Positions 46,824-58,303 of a stretch of DNA of 64,000 nucleotides are shown piece after piece. Below the pieces are notes generated by a model that was not told where the DNA came from, searched no databases, and worked only from the letters and a program-made list of their open reading frames with translations. A program made the translations under genes and the position numbers. Position 1 is the stretch's first letter. The number at the start of each line of letters is the position of its first letter. Origin of the DNA: Rhypophila decipiens (taxonomy: Eukaryota > Ascomycota > Sordariomycetes > Sordariales > Naviculisporaceae); NCBI GenBank assembly GCA_033297075.1, contig MU858137.1:1-64000 (forward strand), read 5' to 3'.

Positions 46824-47211
46824 CGTGAGTGAGGTTGACAGTGTATTCCCCCCAGACCTTGTCGAATTTGTATCTTGACCGGATCGGCCTGGCTGTGGGG
46901 AGCTGCCGGAGGATTTGTTCGCGATGCGATGTCGTTTGGTGAAGTTCAATCTCGAAAAGTAATGATCCACTTCAGTTGGCCCAAGCGAGCTCCTGGCGAC
47001 CGTTCCCCACAAAACTTTTGTTCTTGCATTAGCCAATCACAGTAGCCCCTCTAATTTTTTGGAACAGGGGTATACCAATGCGCTGGGATGCTCTTCAATC
47101 AGAATGTTGGTGTTTCTTCCCATCAACATCCAAAAGAAAACTCATACTCCGTATACCCAACTTTCTTTGCTAACAGGAGTTACCGGTCGGCCAGGTCTCC
47201 AACCGCCCAAC
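46824..47211. promoter_or_regulatory. divergent promoter of two mitochondrial genes
   Basis: 388 bp lie between ATG 46823 (-) and ATG 47212 (+). A CCAAT word (AGCCAATCAC, about 47031) is present. The arrangement would allow joint control of bL19m and the unknown mitochondrial protein. Confidence 0.5.
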
Positions 47212-48469
47212 ATGGGCTCTAGAAATATGCTGCTGGGGAGCTCCAGGACAACATTCGACGCGATATCGAGACCGACCGGACTCCAATTCTCAAGATGCTT
47301 CTCCTGGACGGCATCTCGTGATGGTATGTCTCCTCCAAAGTCGCAAAGTTCACCGCTTGCCCAACTAATCGAGTCGAACTCTCTTTCTAGCCAAACACCG
47401 CCCCATCAAATTCCATTACACCAACCCAGAACTCCACGAGATCCTGAAAACAATACGAGAAAAGATCATCATCCCCTCTTACCTAAGCGAGGACCAAAAA
47501 AAGAAGGTGTACGACTACCGCTGCCAAAAAGAGCTCGAGATCGACCCCATCGTCGTAGACGTCGACGGCGAAGAGTTCAAATTCGGCTACATCAATCCCC
47601 GACAAGACGTCCCCAACACCAAGAAGCTAGTCCAGCAAGCGGTCGACCACATGAAGACCAAGTCCGACATCTCCAACGTCGCTCCCCTCCTCGAAGGCCT
47701 GAAACAAGCCAAACGCTCCGTAGACTCGACCATCCTCCCCAAAATCGTCCGCAGGGCAGGATTGGCCGACGCAACCAGTAAAATCGTCGACGCGGCCGGC
47801 TGGGTCGAGCGGACCAATTTCCGTCTGATCCACTCCGAGACGGTCAACATGCTGCTGTGCTTTATCCAGGAGAAGGCGCTCGATAGCGAGTGGGACAAGG
47901 AGGAGACGCTCAAGGCGCTCAAGCAGGCTAACAAGGTCATCGAGGTCATGGAGGAGCGCAAGGAGAACCACCCCGACGGCATGTCCTGGAACGAGGGCAT
48001 GACCCTGCGCAAGAAGCCCCTCTACCGCGACCCCCAGGTCCTCGCCGCAAGGCTGCACCTGGCGGCTGTCCTCGCGGTGAAGCATTATGATGGAAAGGAT
48101 GTCGACGGCCTGGTGACCAAGTATGCCCAAGAGGTGGTAGCGCTGTGGCCTAAAGACGTGGGCCTGCTGGGCCTCCACCCTGAGCGAGCTTATCAGACGA
48201 AGCAAGACATGGCATATCTCGTCCGCAAGGAGGGCCTGAAGTTTGCGTGGTACGCGGCCCCTATCCTCCACGGATTCAAGCTCGCCGCGCTGGTTGTCGA
48301 GCCGGAACTGAAACAGGCGCTTCTGACGCGGGCGGAGAAGCTCGAGGCCGAGATTAAGCAGACGAAGCCCAGATTCGAGAGTGTGGAGGTGTACCGGAAA
48401 TTATTTGATGCCAACATTGGGCCAACGGAAGAGGCAGAGCCAGTAAAGGAGGAGGAGGATAGTAATTAG
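47212..48469 (+). CDS. conserved mitochondrially targeted protein, function unknown
   Basis: I do not recognise a named family. Two exons (intron 47324-47390, GTATGT to CTAG, 67 nt) give 396 aa. The N-terminus (MGSRNMLLGSSRTTFDAISRP..., no acidic residues before Asp16) looks like a mitochondrial presequence. The remainder is a soluble, mainly helical protein with regular spacing of charged residues: KFHYTNPELHEILKTIREK, KKVYDYRCQKELEIDPIVV, GYINPRQDVPNTKKLV, PLYRDPQVLAARLHLAAVLA. It ends in an acidic tail (EEAEPVKEEEDSN). Its head-to-head placement with bL19m suggests, but does not show, a role in mitochondrial gene expression. Confidence 0.82.
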
Positions 48470-48569
48470 GTGGCGCACCGCTTGACTGCCTGGTTCCATC
48501 TTATGTACATTTGTCCCAATATTGTAACAGTATATATAGCAGCATAATTCCAGGATATAGAAAGGAAAC

Positions 48570-49742
48570 CTATGGAAGAACTATGTACTTTTCTAAATGC
48601 TTGGGGATGGCCGAAATCAGCTTCTTCTCTTCTAGCCACTTCCTCGAGAATAACCTGTCCGCGTAGCGGTATGCGCCGTCGCAGAGCATCGTCACCACGG
48701 TATGGCCCTTGCCCAGCTTCTCAGCGACCTCCTTGGCAGCCACCACGTTCAAGGTCGAGCTAGCGCCGAGGTAAAGTCCTTCCTCGTCCAGACACCTGTA
48801 AACCATCTCGATGGTCTTTTCGTCGGAAATGGTCATGGACCCATCCACCAAATCAACATCTTGCTTGAGGTTATCCGTGATCCGTCCCTGGCCTATGCCC
48901 TCGGTGATACTCGACCCAGACCGCTCAATCAACTTGCCCCCAGAGCTGAAGTACGAGTGCAGCACACTCCCGGGCGGATCAGCCAGAAAGGTCTTGACTT
49001 TCCCACCAGAAACGTCTTTCAGGTATCTCGTCACGCCAGCAAAAGTCCCGCCCGTCCCGGTAGCACAAGTAAAAGCATCGACCTTGCCCCCCGTCTGCGC
49101 CCAAATCTCCGGGCCCGTAGTCTCGATATGCGCCCGTCGATTCGCCGTGTTATCGAACTGATTCGTCCAGACAGCATTATCCAGCCGTTCGGCATGCCTC
49201 TTGGCCTGGTGGTTATAATTCTCGGGGTTCTCAAACGCCACAGCAGGGACGGGGTAGACTTCTGCGCCTAGCAGGCGGAGGAGATCGATCTTGCCCTGGG
49301 ACTGCGTGTTGGGCATGTAGATGACTAGTTTGTAGCCTTTTGAACGGCACACGTGCGCGAGCCCGATGCCCGTGTTTCCTGCTGTTCCCTCGACGACGGT
49401 CCCGCCCGGGCGCAGGAGACCCCGTTCCTCGGCGTCTTTGACTACGTAGAGCGCTGCTCGGTCCTTGACGGACCCGCCGGGGTTCATGAATTCTGCCTTG
49501 CCGAGGACTTCGCACCCTGTTTCGTCTGAGAGGCGGTTGAGGCGGATTAGGGGGGTGTTGCCGATTGCTGGGATTACAGTGTTAGCCCAGGGTTAGTTTT
49601 GTGGAAAGAGCCGAGGGTATTTAATACCTCCAGTGAGTCCTCGCGCTATGCCCTGCGCTTTGGAGACGGCAATGGTGTGCGGGCTCACCTCTGCCATGCG
49701 CAGCGCGCTGGTCGCAAAGGTGCGGACGCCGTTGCGCAACAT
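48570..49742 (-). CDS. cysB: cysteine synthase CysB (mitochondrial, Mcy1 type)
   Basis: A PLP enzyme that makes cysteine from O-acetylserine and sulfide. Two exons (intron 49568-49627, 60 nt) give 370 aa. The N-terminus ([16 protein letters not shown]) is a mitochondrial presequence like that of Aspergillus CysB. Family motifs are [23 protein letters not shown] (the Lys binds PLP), [15 protein letters not shown] (substrate loop), [13 protein letters not shown] (phosphate loop) and LGASSTLNV near the PLP-nitrogen Ser. The C-terminus [12 protein letters not shown] matches the fungal CysB/Mcy1 subgroup rather than cystathionine beta-synthase. A TATATATA stretch lies about 90 bp upstream of the ATG. 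Its 3' end faces the previous gene with only 100 bp between stops. Confidence 0.95.
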
Positions 49743-50300
49743 GGTATTGGTGGGCGAGAGACTCTTGACGTCTGGTCAAGGGGGAAAACTTCGGCTAAGA
49801 AAGAAAAACTGGACTGGAAAACGGAGAGGATATATATAAGCTGACGCCGAAGAAGAAAAAGAGAAAATCAAAGACGCCGGCGACCAGAAAGTGTTTCAAT
49901 AAGAGAGAGAGGCGAAAGAAATATGTGGGTCAGCTCCGATTATGGCGCAATTGAAGGCAGCTCCAATTGAGCGGTCCCGCACCGACCGGCCCGCCAAAAA
50001 TGGTAGGTCAGCTTCCCGATTCCCGAAGCTCCACGTGGGGGATTGGAGAAAAGAATTACAGGGGAGTCCCCCTGCACGAATCTCACTGACGCGCTGAGGC
50101 AGGCAGACCAAAAGTTACCCTTGGAAACTAACAATTGTTCTCCTGTCAATATCAACCTTTTCAACGCAGCAGGCTGCTAATACTGAACAACGCATCATGC
50201 TTTGAGCCGTGTTCAAACAGTTACTTTTAACCTTTTTGCTTTTTTAGCACCTTGATCCAATACTGGTCCCTCTGTAATACGTTCGCCCGACAACAAAACC
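49743..50300. promoter_or_regulatory. divergent promoter, cysB / vps72
   Basis: 558 bp between start codons. TATATATA-type sequence at about 49830-49838 is placed for cysB. No sulfur-regulator site could be assigned with certainty. Confidence 0.5.
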
Positions 50301-53300
50301 ATGGCGACAGAGGCAAACGAGAGTACGGGCTCTCGCAAGGCTGACGATGTATCCGACTCATCGAGCGCGAGCGATAGCGATGGAGACACTTCGGGCGATG
50401 AGGCGGCCGCCCAAAAAATCGAGTGGCTCGCCACCACTCGCGCGAGACGAAGCACGGCCGGAAATCGAATGAAAGCGATGCTTGCAAACGAAGAGCCTGC
50501 CGCTGTAGATTCTGACCTCGAACTCCTATTCGCCGAAGATGAAGACGATGCCGGATTCACAGACGTCGAGAATGACGCGTCAGACGTGCAGATGGACTCG
50601 TCCTCGGACGACGAAGACCAGCAAGAGGGCGGAGATGACCTTGAGGGAGAGAAGGAGCTGGAACGGCAAGCAAAGGAGAAAAGGAAGAGGAAAGCCAACG
50701 AGGCCATACCAGCGAGATTTCGAAAAAAGGTCCGAATCGAGCAGCCTGCTGCCGACTCTGCCAGTGTCAGTTCGGCCGCTCCCCAAGGACAGCAACATAA
50801 ACCGCGACCAAAGAAAAAGTCGGAACGACTAAGTTGGCTGCCCACAGCGGCAGATATGCCAACGCGTGCATCGGAGCGGCGGACTACAAAGATGAGCAAA
50901 GAGCAGCTCCACCAGAAAATGGTCAAGGACGAGATCAGGCGCAAGAAGCAGATCGAGGCCATGGAGAGGAAGGCTGCCAAGCTGGAAGCCATGAAGAAGC
51001 CACCCATGACGCAGGCCGACCGTCTTGCTGAAGCGGCTTCGGTGGAGAAGAGGAATGCCAAGAGTCTGAATCGCTGGGAGGTGGCGGAAAAGCAAAGGGA
51101 GGAGGAGCGGCTGAGGAAGATTGCGGCACTCAACAGTCGCAAGCTGGACGGTCCTGTCGTGACCTTCTGGAGTGGCATCCAAGAGCTGGCCGAGGGTCAG
51201 TTGAAGCACGTGGGTAACCTGGTGTCGATAGAGGAGAAGGCTCCCCGGAAGAAGAGACAGTCGGTTGCGGCGACTCTGGCGGCGCAACAATTAGAGACAT
51301 CGAAACCGCCATCACCAACCACGCCGGCGAATGCGGGGGCGAATGCTGTCGACAGTCCGGCAACGGGAGCCCCCGGTGTGAAATCAGGAGCACCAGAGAC
51401 ACCAATTGTTGATCAGGCTGTCCCATCACAACCTTTGGAGCAACCGCAACAGGCACAACCACCACCACCGCCTGCCCCAACAACCCAAGAGGGTCCTCCA
51501 GCACAACCTTTGGCATCACAAGAAGCTCCAGCCGAGATATCTACTCAGAAGCAATCTGGGGCTGTACCCAGTCAAGGGTTAATGGCACCACCGCCAGGGC
51601 CTAGTTCTATGCCTTGGACAGATTCAAAACAGCCTTCTCCGCCGGTTCTGGCTGCTTCCGTGCTCGCGCCGCCCATGTTGGGTGTTCAGCCTCCAGTGCT
51701 AAGCACGGGTTTCGCGACCCCGAGTGTGAATCCCAACGTTCTAGCAGCCCCCAACACCATACAAACGCCTTCTAAATCATCATTGGGAGTCGCGGAACCC
51801 GTGCTTAACCCTTTAGCTTCCCAGACCAACCAGGCAACGCCCGTACCTGTACCCGTACCCGCACCCCGTCCCGCCCCTCCCAAGCTGACAACAAACACCC
51901 CTTCTCAGCCCGACCAAGGCAGATCAATATCCAAAGCCCCTGACACACCACATCAAGCAACCCCAAGCGAGCCTCCGCGGGAGGGCAAGGTCACCCGGAG
52001 CGCCATCATCCTCCAGAACTTTGACGAGGACGCCATAAAAGACAAGCAGGTCCAAACGCAAATCCTGTTCGGGCGGAAGATGAACAGGCTTGCAAGTAAG
52101 TGTCTCTCGGTGTACCCTGTGACAGCATTCATGATTCTAACCATCTCTAGAACCTGCCCAAGCTGCCTTGTGCGTCATTACCAATCACCCAGCACGGTAC
52201 CGAGATCCAAAGACGGGCTTGCCCTTCTACAATTCTCACGCATACAAGGAAATCCAACGAACGCTCCGTGGGGACTACAAATTCAGCGCACTAGCCGGAG
52301 CCTACGTGGGAAGCACCAAGTACGCCGCCCGTGGTGTTCCCGAGAGATTTCTTGACCCCACCAAACCGAGATCAACACCAGTTACGAAACCCAGCGAGCC
52401 AGGCCAAGGAGAGATGGACGGCGAGGTAAAGCAGCAGGACTTCACAGAGCAACCCCAACCGACCATGCCACTGCCTGTGGTGGACGCGAGGTTAGAGCCC
52501 ACTCCCGCTCCTGCTCCTGCTCCTGCTCCAGTACGGAAACAAAAGGCGACGGCAGCCCGGCGGGTCAGTACTCCCAAGGCAGGTCAGCCCGTCCCGCCTC
52601 AAGGTCGTCCTCAACATCAAAGCCCTGTGGCAGGTCCAGCCTTTTCTCCGTCACCACCAATAAATCAATCTCAAGTTCCGGCCCGTTATCCAACTCCGGC
52701 ATCAGGACCCGTATTTGCGCCCCCAGCAGGGCCAGCCCAAGCCCGGACCAATACACAGTCTCCCGCTCCGGTAACAGGAGCGGTATTTGCCCCCATCACG
52801 TCGGGGCCGCCCCATACTCAATCTCAATTCAGGCCTCACATTCCCGCGACGACGGGCGCTGTCTTTGCCCCCATTCAGGGCCCATCTGGAGCTCCAGCCC
52901 AGCCCCCGTTCCCAGCACCTGCCTCGACCCCATCCTTTATGCCGCACGCACCAAAGCAAGGCTATACCCCGTTACCACCTCCGGGCCCTGGCTTCATACC
53001 GCCTGTGTTGGGACAGACCCAGGCGGCTCAAGCCCAAGCTCCTCCCGTGCGATCATCTCCTCCAGGTCCCGTCACAAATGCCGTCTTTGCTCCGCCTTTG
53101 TCGGGTCAGCCTCAGATCCCCGCCCGTCCGCAAGGCACACTCTCGGCCGATGGCTCTCCCTCGGGACAGCTCCATTCGCCCGTCGCATCATCCAAGGGCC
53201 CGGTCTTCTTTCCGCCCAATAATCGGCCTCCTCATCATCCACCAACCTTGCCAGGATCAGCCGAAGAGGCCATCGCTTCTGTTCGAAGTAATCGGGTAGC

Positions 53301-53349
53301 TACGCCGCCGGTACCTCCTCCTCCTCCTCAGCCCCCACAAGGGCCTTGA
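50301..53349 (+). CDS. vps72: SWR1 complex subunit Vps72/Swc2 (YL1 family)
   Basis: A chromatin-remodelling subunit that recognises histone H2A.Z-H2B for deposition by SWR1. Two exons (intron 52096-52150, 55 nt) give 997 aa, far longer than yeast Swc2 (about 800) or human YL1 (about 360). The acidic N-terminus has the YL1 start WLATTRARRSTAGNRM, followed by Asp/Glu-rich H2A.Z-binding stretches, a basic coiled region (to about residue 330) and the C-terminal YL1_C signature just after the intron (CVITNHPARYRDPKTGLPFY, YKEIQRTLRGDY). Before and after YL1_C lie long Pro/Gln/Ala-rich segments. The last 250 residues repeat a G-x-VFAP motif (see findings). The splice restores RLAKPAQAALCVITNHP. Confidence 0.92.
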
Positions 53350-53704
53350 TATTGTACTACTACAACTATTCGTTTTATGGGGGTTGGTTTATATGAATGC
53401 GGTTGTATTAATACCTGGGGGGGGGCATGGAAATATGTTTAATATTACATATATTACTAGGAGCTAGGTAGGATAGACGTGCATTTTCCTCTAGGAGCAA
53501 GTAATATTAGTAATAGGATTCTCATAAACGCCATGTTAAACACCAGTATGGATTTCATGCATTTTCCTGTCCCGTATAACCGTATCCGTCCCCGTTCCCG
53601 CACCGGCCCGCGTTCCCAGGTATCTAAAGAAACTAAACACCGATGCCATTCCATAGCCTAACGCCCGCCCCAAAGATTAGAATCGAAAGCAGACCCTTCA
53701 TAAA
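53350..53704. other. intergenic between convergent genes
   Basis: About 350 bp holding both 3' ends; a poly-G stretch lies at 53418-53426. No gene seen. Confidence 0.6.
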
Positions 53705-55019
53705 TCACATCTCATCCATCATATCACCATCACCTCCATTTCCCGGGGCAGCACTCGCGCTCGCACTCCTCGAGGATCTTGTCCTTGGACCAGCACTTCC
53801 TTCTCTTCCTCCCCGTTGACTGGCTTGCCCACCCCCTTGTCCCGTTTCGGCAGCAGCACCGCCCAAAAGCTTAACAACCCCCTCAAGCGAATCAACCTCC
53901 CCCTCGCCCAACTTCCTAATCCCGCCCTCACCAGCCCACCACTCCCCTTCATCATCCCTCACCTCGCCATTCTTGCCCAGTTCCAGGCCCCTAACATTTT
54001 CCAAATGTTTCCTCGTAGCAGTCTCGACATACTCGAGTCTTTCTCTTCTCCAGCTCGGCTTCTTATTTTTCCCTGCCTCGGTTTCCCCCTCCTCGTCGTC
54101 TTCTTTTTCTTCTGTTTGTTGGGAGGGTAAACCCAGGCCCAGATCAGGCATCAACCTCCTCAAACTAGTACTCAAGGCGCGGAGAGCTTGTAACTGCGAC
54201 AAAGTAAAATCCGCCGTGGTAGTGATGGGGCTCTCTGACGCACCGCTGTTAGCTAGTGCGCCTTTGTGTTGTAAGAAGGCTAGCATCGGCTGTTTCTCTT
54301 CTTCTGTACCCTCTGTTGTCGCAGGTTGGGGTGTAACTTCAGGAGTTTCTTTCTTTATTATTGTCGGGAGAGAACCGCCGACTAATTTCCTTATTTCTTC
54401 CAGCAGAGCTTCATTCCGCGCTCTCTCGGCGTGCAGCATTGTGTTGAGTTTTTGGGATGCCTGTAAGCGGCGACGAAGGCGGTTTATGCTTTCTACGCTT
54501 GGTTTGGTAATTCCCAGCTCTGGTTCCGGGGAGGGAGGGGTGAAATCAAGCCCTTCGTAGTGGGATAACCGAATCCAGTCGCGGACATCAGCCGGTTTCA
54601 CGCAGAGGATGTTGCGCATTACGTAGAGCTCGAACTTGTCGAAGTTCCGGTCGATGCTCGCGCAGAGGAGGGTCTCGAGCTGGTGCGTGCCGGCCTCGAC
54701 TTCTTGTCGCCGGGCGTCTTCTGCCAGGGGGAGGCCATGGGGGTTGTTTTCGGCGGAGAGGGCGTATGTCGGCTGGCGGAATCCGACGGTGGGCAGGGGC
54801 GCGTTTAGGAGGCCTTGTTCTACGCTGTTTAGGGCGCGCTCGGCGAGGATGTTGATGCTGTTTATTATGTCGTCTAGGAGGCTCTTTTGCGTGAGGGGGT
54901 TAGTGGTGTTTACTTGGGAGCAAGAGACTGGGCGGGAGAGTGGAGGGATTCGAGTGTTTATTTACCACTGGGGGATATCCAAAGTGCTCTGTCAAGAGCT
55001 CCACGTCGTTGGAGGCCAT
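53705..55019 (-). CDS. mis12: kinetochore protein Mis12 (Mtw1)
   Basis: A core subunit of the MIND/Mis12 complex that links centromeric chromatin to the outer kinetochore. Two exons (intron 54884-54965, 82 nt) give 410 aa. The first exon codes only 18 residues (MASNDVELLTEHFGYPPV); the join SLLDDIINSINILAERALNS completes the helical head. GTHQLETLLCASIDRNFDKF and FELYVMRNILCVKPADVRDW, followed by IRLSHYEGLDF, are the family hallmarks. A coiled coil follows (about residues 165-205), then a charged, low-complexity C-terminal half with Glu-rich and Gly/Arg/Ser parts. It is longer than yeast Mtw1 (289 aa) because of this tail. Confidence 0.94.
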
Positions 55020-55503
55020 CGTGGTTTCGGCATGTATTCCTAAGTAACTTTGTTCGTGGTGTGGGTGGAGGGATGTGAGTTGCGACAATCACGCGACGCG
55101 ATCGGGAATCGAGCAAAGCTGATTTAAGACTGCGGGGAGCAGGATTTGGCCTGAAGCGCAAGGCGACCAACCAGACACGATCCAGCCCGTCCAGCTGGAA
55201 CGCTGCGGGGTGCCGTGCGGCACTGTCTGCAGTGTTTGGGTCTCTGTTCAAGGATCCGCTCCACCTTACGTCACAGTGCTTGCCAGCCGCTAGAGCCATA
55301 TCAGATCACTGTGGGCAGTTGACGAGGTCTGTAGCGGGTACACCTTCTGATTCATGGCTTTCTCCCATCCTCGGTCCGGGGGTTGATAATACTACGGAGT
55401 AGAGGTGTTTTCTTTGTCTTGTCCTCCGATACTCCTCACACCCTGACACTCATACAACCATCAACAGCCGAATACTCGATTTAAACATCGTCAATCAACA
55501 CCG
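55020..55503. promoter_or_regulatory. divergent promoter, mis12 / AIM3-like gene
   Basis: 484 bp between start codons; the sequence just before ATG 55504 is A/C-rich, as in many fungal leaders. No specific site recognised. Confidence 0.45.
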
Positions 55504-56802
55504 ATGTCGGGATATAAAGAAAAAGGTAAAGACCTCTTCAAGAACGGGTGGCATCCCGAGAAACCCGGCACGTCGCTCAAGGGACAAATCGTAAGGATCA
55601 TGAGAACCTCGACGGGTATCTGCATATACTAACCATCGTCTTGTTTTCTGAATACAGAAAGGCCTCGTAGGACGTGGAGACAACGTATGATATTTTCCCT
55701 CGCCCTTCAACACACAGGAGACAGTCATACTAATCAGTCGACACAGAATGACAAAGGCAACCACGTCGCCCGGCCCCTAGCGGCCCTCAAGGACCCTGCA
55801 TCCTTCGGGCCTCCCCCAAGACGGCAAATCGCAACACCGCCGCCGCTCCCAGTTGACACAACGACCGAGCACTCGTATCAAGAGCCAGAAGCACCAAAGT
55901 CTCCACCAAGACCATACCAAGTCGACACAACCGGCTTAAACACATCCCATCTCTCCCCTCCGCCCGTCCGAAGAGATGGCTCGAATGTCCTGCCCCCGCC
56001 TGCCCAAGCCGCGCCGAGATCCGGAGCGCCCCCGAGTCTTCCTCCGAGATTACCGCCCCGCTCCAACGGCGGAGGCTCGCCACGCCCACTAATCCCGGCA
56101 CGCACCTCCACGCCCGAGACCCAACGACCGCCGTCCAGCAGTGGCACAGGTCTACTAAACCAAGGGGCAATCAACCGCCTCGGCGCAGCAGGCATATCCG
56201 TCCCAGGCCTAGGCATCGGTGGCTCAAATTCAGGACGACCCTCCCCACCACCACCTCCCCGACCATCATCTTCATCCTCGCAGTCCCAGTCACAAATGTC
56301 CGAACTCCAATCACGATTCTCCCGCCTAGGCCGATCCGACTCGACATCCCAGTCTCAGCCGCCCAACAACCCCATTCCCGCCACGACAACAGCCCCAAGC
56401 ACAGGTACGACATGGACCCAAAAACAACAAGCCCTAAAAACAGCTTCCTCCTTCCGCAATGACCCATCCTCGGTCTCACTCTCCGACGCAAAATCCGCAG
56501 CCTCGACATTCAACAATTTCCGCCAGCGACACGGGGACCAGGTAGCTGCTGGAGTAAAGACTGCGAACGGGCTACATGAGAAATATGGTACTCCTACGAC
56601 GACGACGACGACGACGACGACTGGAGATAACCAGAGCTCATCGTCCATTTCCGGCTTGTCGAGCGTAGCTGGGTCGCTAGTTAAGAAGAAGGCTCCTCCC
56701 CCGCCGCCGCCTCCCAAGAAGCGAGGACTGGTGGTTTCTGGGGCAGGAGGAGACTCGGGTGCGCCGCCTCCAGTCCCTCTTTCGACGAGGCCAACGTTCT
56801 GA
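55504..56802 (+). CDS. proline-rich AIM3-like protein
   Basis: Probably a cortical actin-patch or endocytic adaptor that binds SH3 proteins; the name rests on resemblance of the N-terminus (KDLFKNGWHPEKPGTSLKGQ, VARPLAALKDPASFGPPPR) to fungal Aim3 proteins. Three exons give 389 aa; introns are 55591-55657 and 55685-55746, the latter with a TACTAAT branch. The middle exon is only 27 nt (KGLVGRGDN). Polyproline runs (SPPPPPPRP, KAPPPPPPPKK), PPLPPRLPPR-like SH3 ligands and Ser/Gln-rich linkers fill the centre, and a helical part (DAKSAASTFNNFRQRHGDQV...) lies near the C-terminus. A (ACG)n tract at 56598-56625 codes nine threonines. Family assignment is moderate; gene structure is firm. Confidence 0.78.
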
Positions 56803-57364
56803 ACTGTTCTGGATTGGAATTGGAAATGGCTCTATTCATTTGTGCCTTGATACTAGTAGTATATATTTTATGGTAATCGGTAGTGATTTGGTCGCGGGTT
56901 AGTCTTCATTGGTTGTATATTACTTTTCAGGCTACGTATATTAATTCGGGGGCGTTGCGAAGGGCAAAGGATAAAGGATGGCTTTTCGAGGAAATCCCAG
57001 ATTGTCAAGTCAGTCATCAGAGATAGACGCCGCCTCAGGGCATAATCATGTAATCACAGGTCAGAACTTCTAGGGAACACCGTTTCACAATTGCCCAAGC
57101 AGCTGAATCGTGAACTTCGTTGTCATCATTTCTCTACGTAAAGGAATTGGGTTGTTGATTGCATATACCAAAAACCCCCCATAACAGAGGAAAGACCTTT
57201 TGCGCATAGCCCGATCTCGATGCTCGTCGAATGGTGATATACGGCCGTCGATGGGGAATCAAGCGGGGAGGCGCCAGGCATGAAGCTGGATGACGAATGG
57301 CTTTTATGAATTATAAGGACATACCCCCGACTGTTTTTTTTCGTGCGGAAATAGTATTATAATT
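56803..57364. other. intergenic between convergent genes
   Basis: Holds the 3' ends of the AIM3-like and TCTP genes. No repeat or frame of note. Confidence 0.6.
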
Positions 57365-58303
57365 TTAAACCTTCATCGCCTTAAGACCGTGCTTCCAGAC
57401 AACGACATACGGAGTGGTGCCGTCCTCGCGGTAGTTGAGGAGAACAACCCTGTGAGAATAGTGTTAGATTCGGTTCCCCCGCTCGTCGTAGCGCGTTTGA
57501 AAAGGGATGGATATTAAATACTCACATTCCATCGGGGTTCATGGACTCGCCGGTGTAGAACTCCCAATCCTTGAAATTGGCGATGATCTTCTTGGCGAAC
57601 CCTTGAGCCTTGGTCTCGAATTCCTTGACCTCCTCCTCGGACTTGCCAGCGTCTTGGAGGGCCTTCTTCACGGCCTTCATGTAACCTACGTAGTTTCATC
57701 CAAACCTGGTTAGCAATTTTGACCCCTTTTCTCGTCTTAGCAAAGGTGAAGTGGTATGTATAGTATTACCTTTGAGGTAGGTCAGGTAGGACTTCTTATC
57801 GAAAGAAGTGCTCTGAAGACGGAAAGAGTTGATCACGTTGTTGACCTTTACGTCGGCATCCTCAACACCCTCCTCGGCCTCCTCGGCGGAGGCGTTGGCA
57901 CCGGTATCTATAATTCAAGGCAATTGTCAGCATGTTATTCGTCGCAGTGACCGAGAGGTGTATTTTATGTTCTCTTGACGTACCAACATGGACAGCGCCC
58001 TCGACAATCATGGCGCAGTCGACCTCCCAGGCAACGCCATCGACATCGATGAGATCGTACGAGTCCGAGATGATCTCGTCACCGGTGATAATATCCTGTT
58101 GTACGAATTTGTGTTATTAGCGACGGGTACGAGGCGATTGCGCCCCAAAGGACGACGAAGAAGTCGGGTGCCCAGTGTCTCAATACTGTGGAGGACCAGT
58201 TGGGTTCTCAAGGTTGTGAAAGTTTGAGGGGTTGATGCAGTTTGTCGATGAGGGGTAACGACCGTGAATGGTTGCAGGATGGACATACCGTGTAGATAAT
58301 CAT
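57365..58303 (-). CDS. translationally controlled tumour protein (TCTP, Tma19)
   Basis: An abundant, ribosome-associated cytosolic protein linked to stress response and growth. Five exons give 169 aa, the usual length. Introns are 58096-58288 (193 nt), 57908-57983, 57686-57769 and 57450-57525. The first exon codes just MIIYT. TCTP motifs follow in order: [20 protein letters not shown], the signature region [11 protein letters not shown], a helical hairpin ([38 protein letters not shown]) and the C-terminal sheet ([27 protein letters not shown]). It has more introns than any other gene in the window, with a long first one right after the start, often seen in highly expressed fungal genes. Confidence 0.97.

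Noticed and set aside
50213..51178. 321-codon Ser-rich minus frame opposite vps72
   Set aside because: It is the antisense of the acidic/charged vps72 exon.
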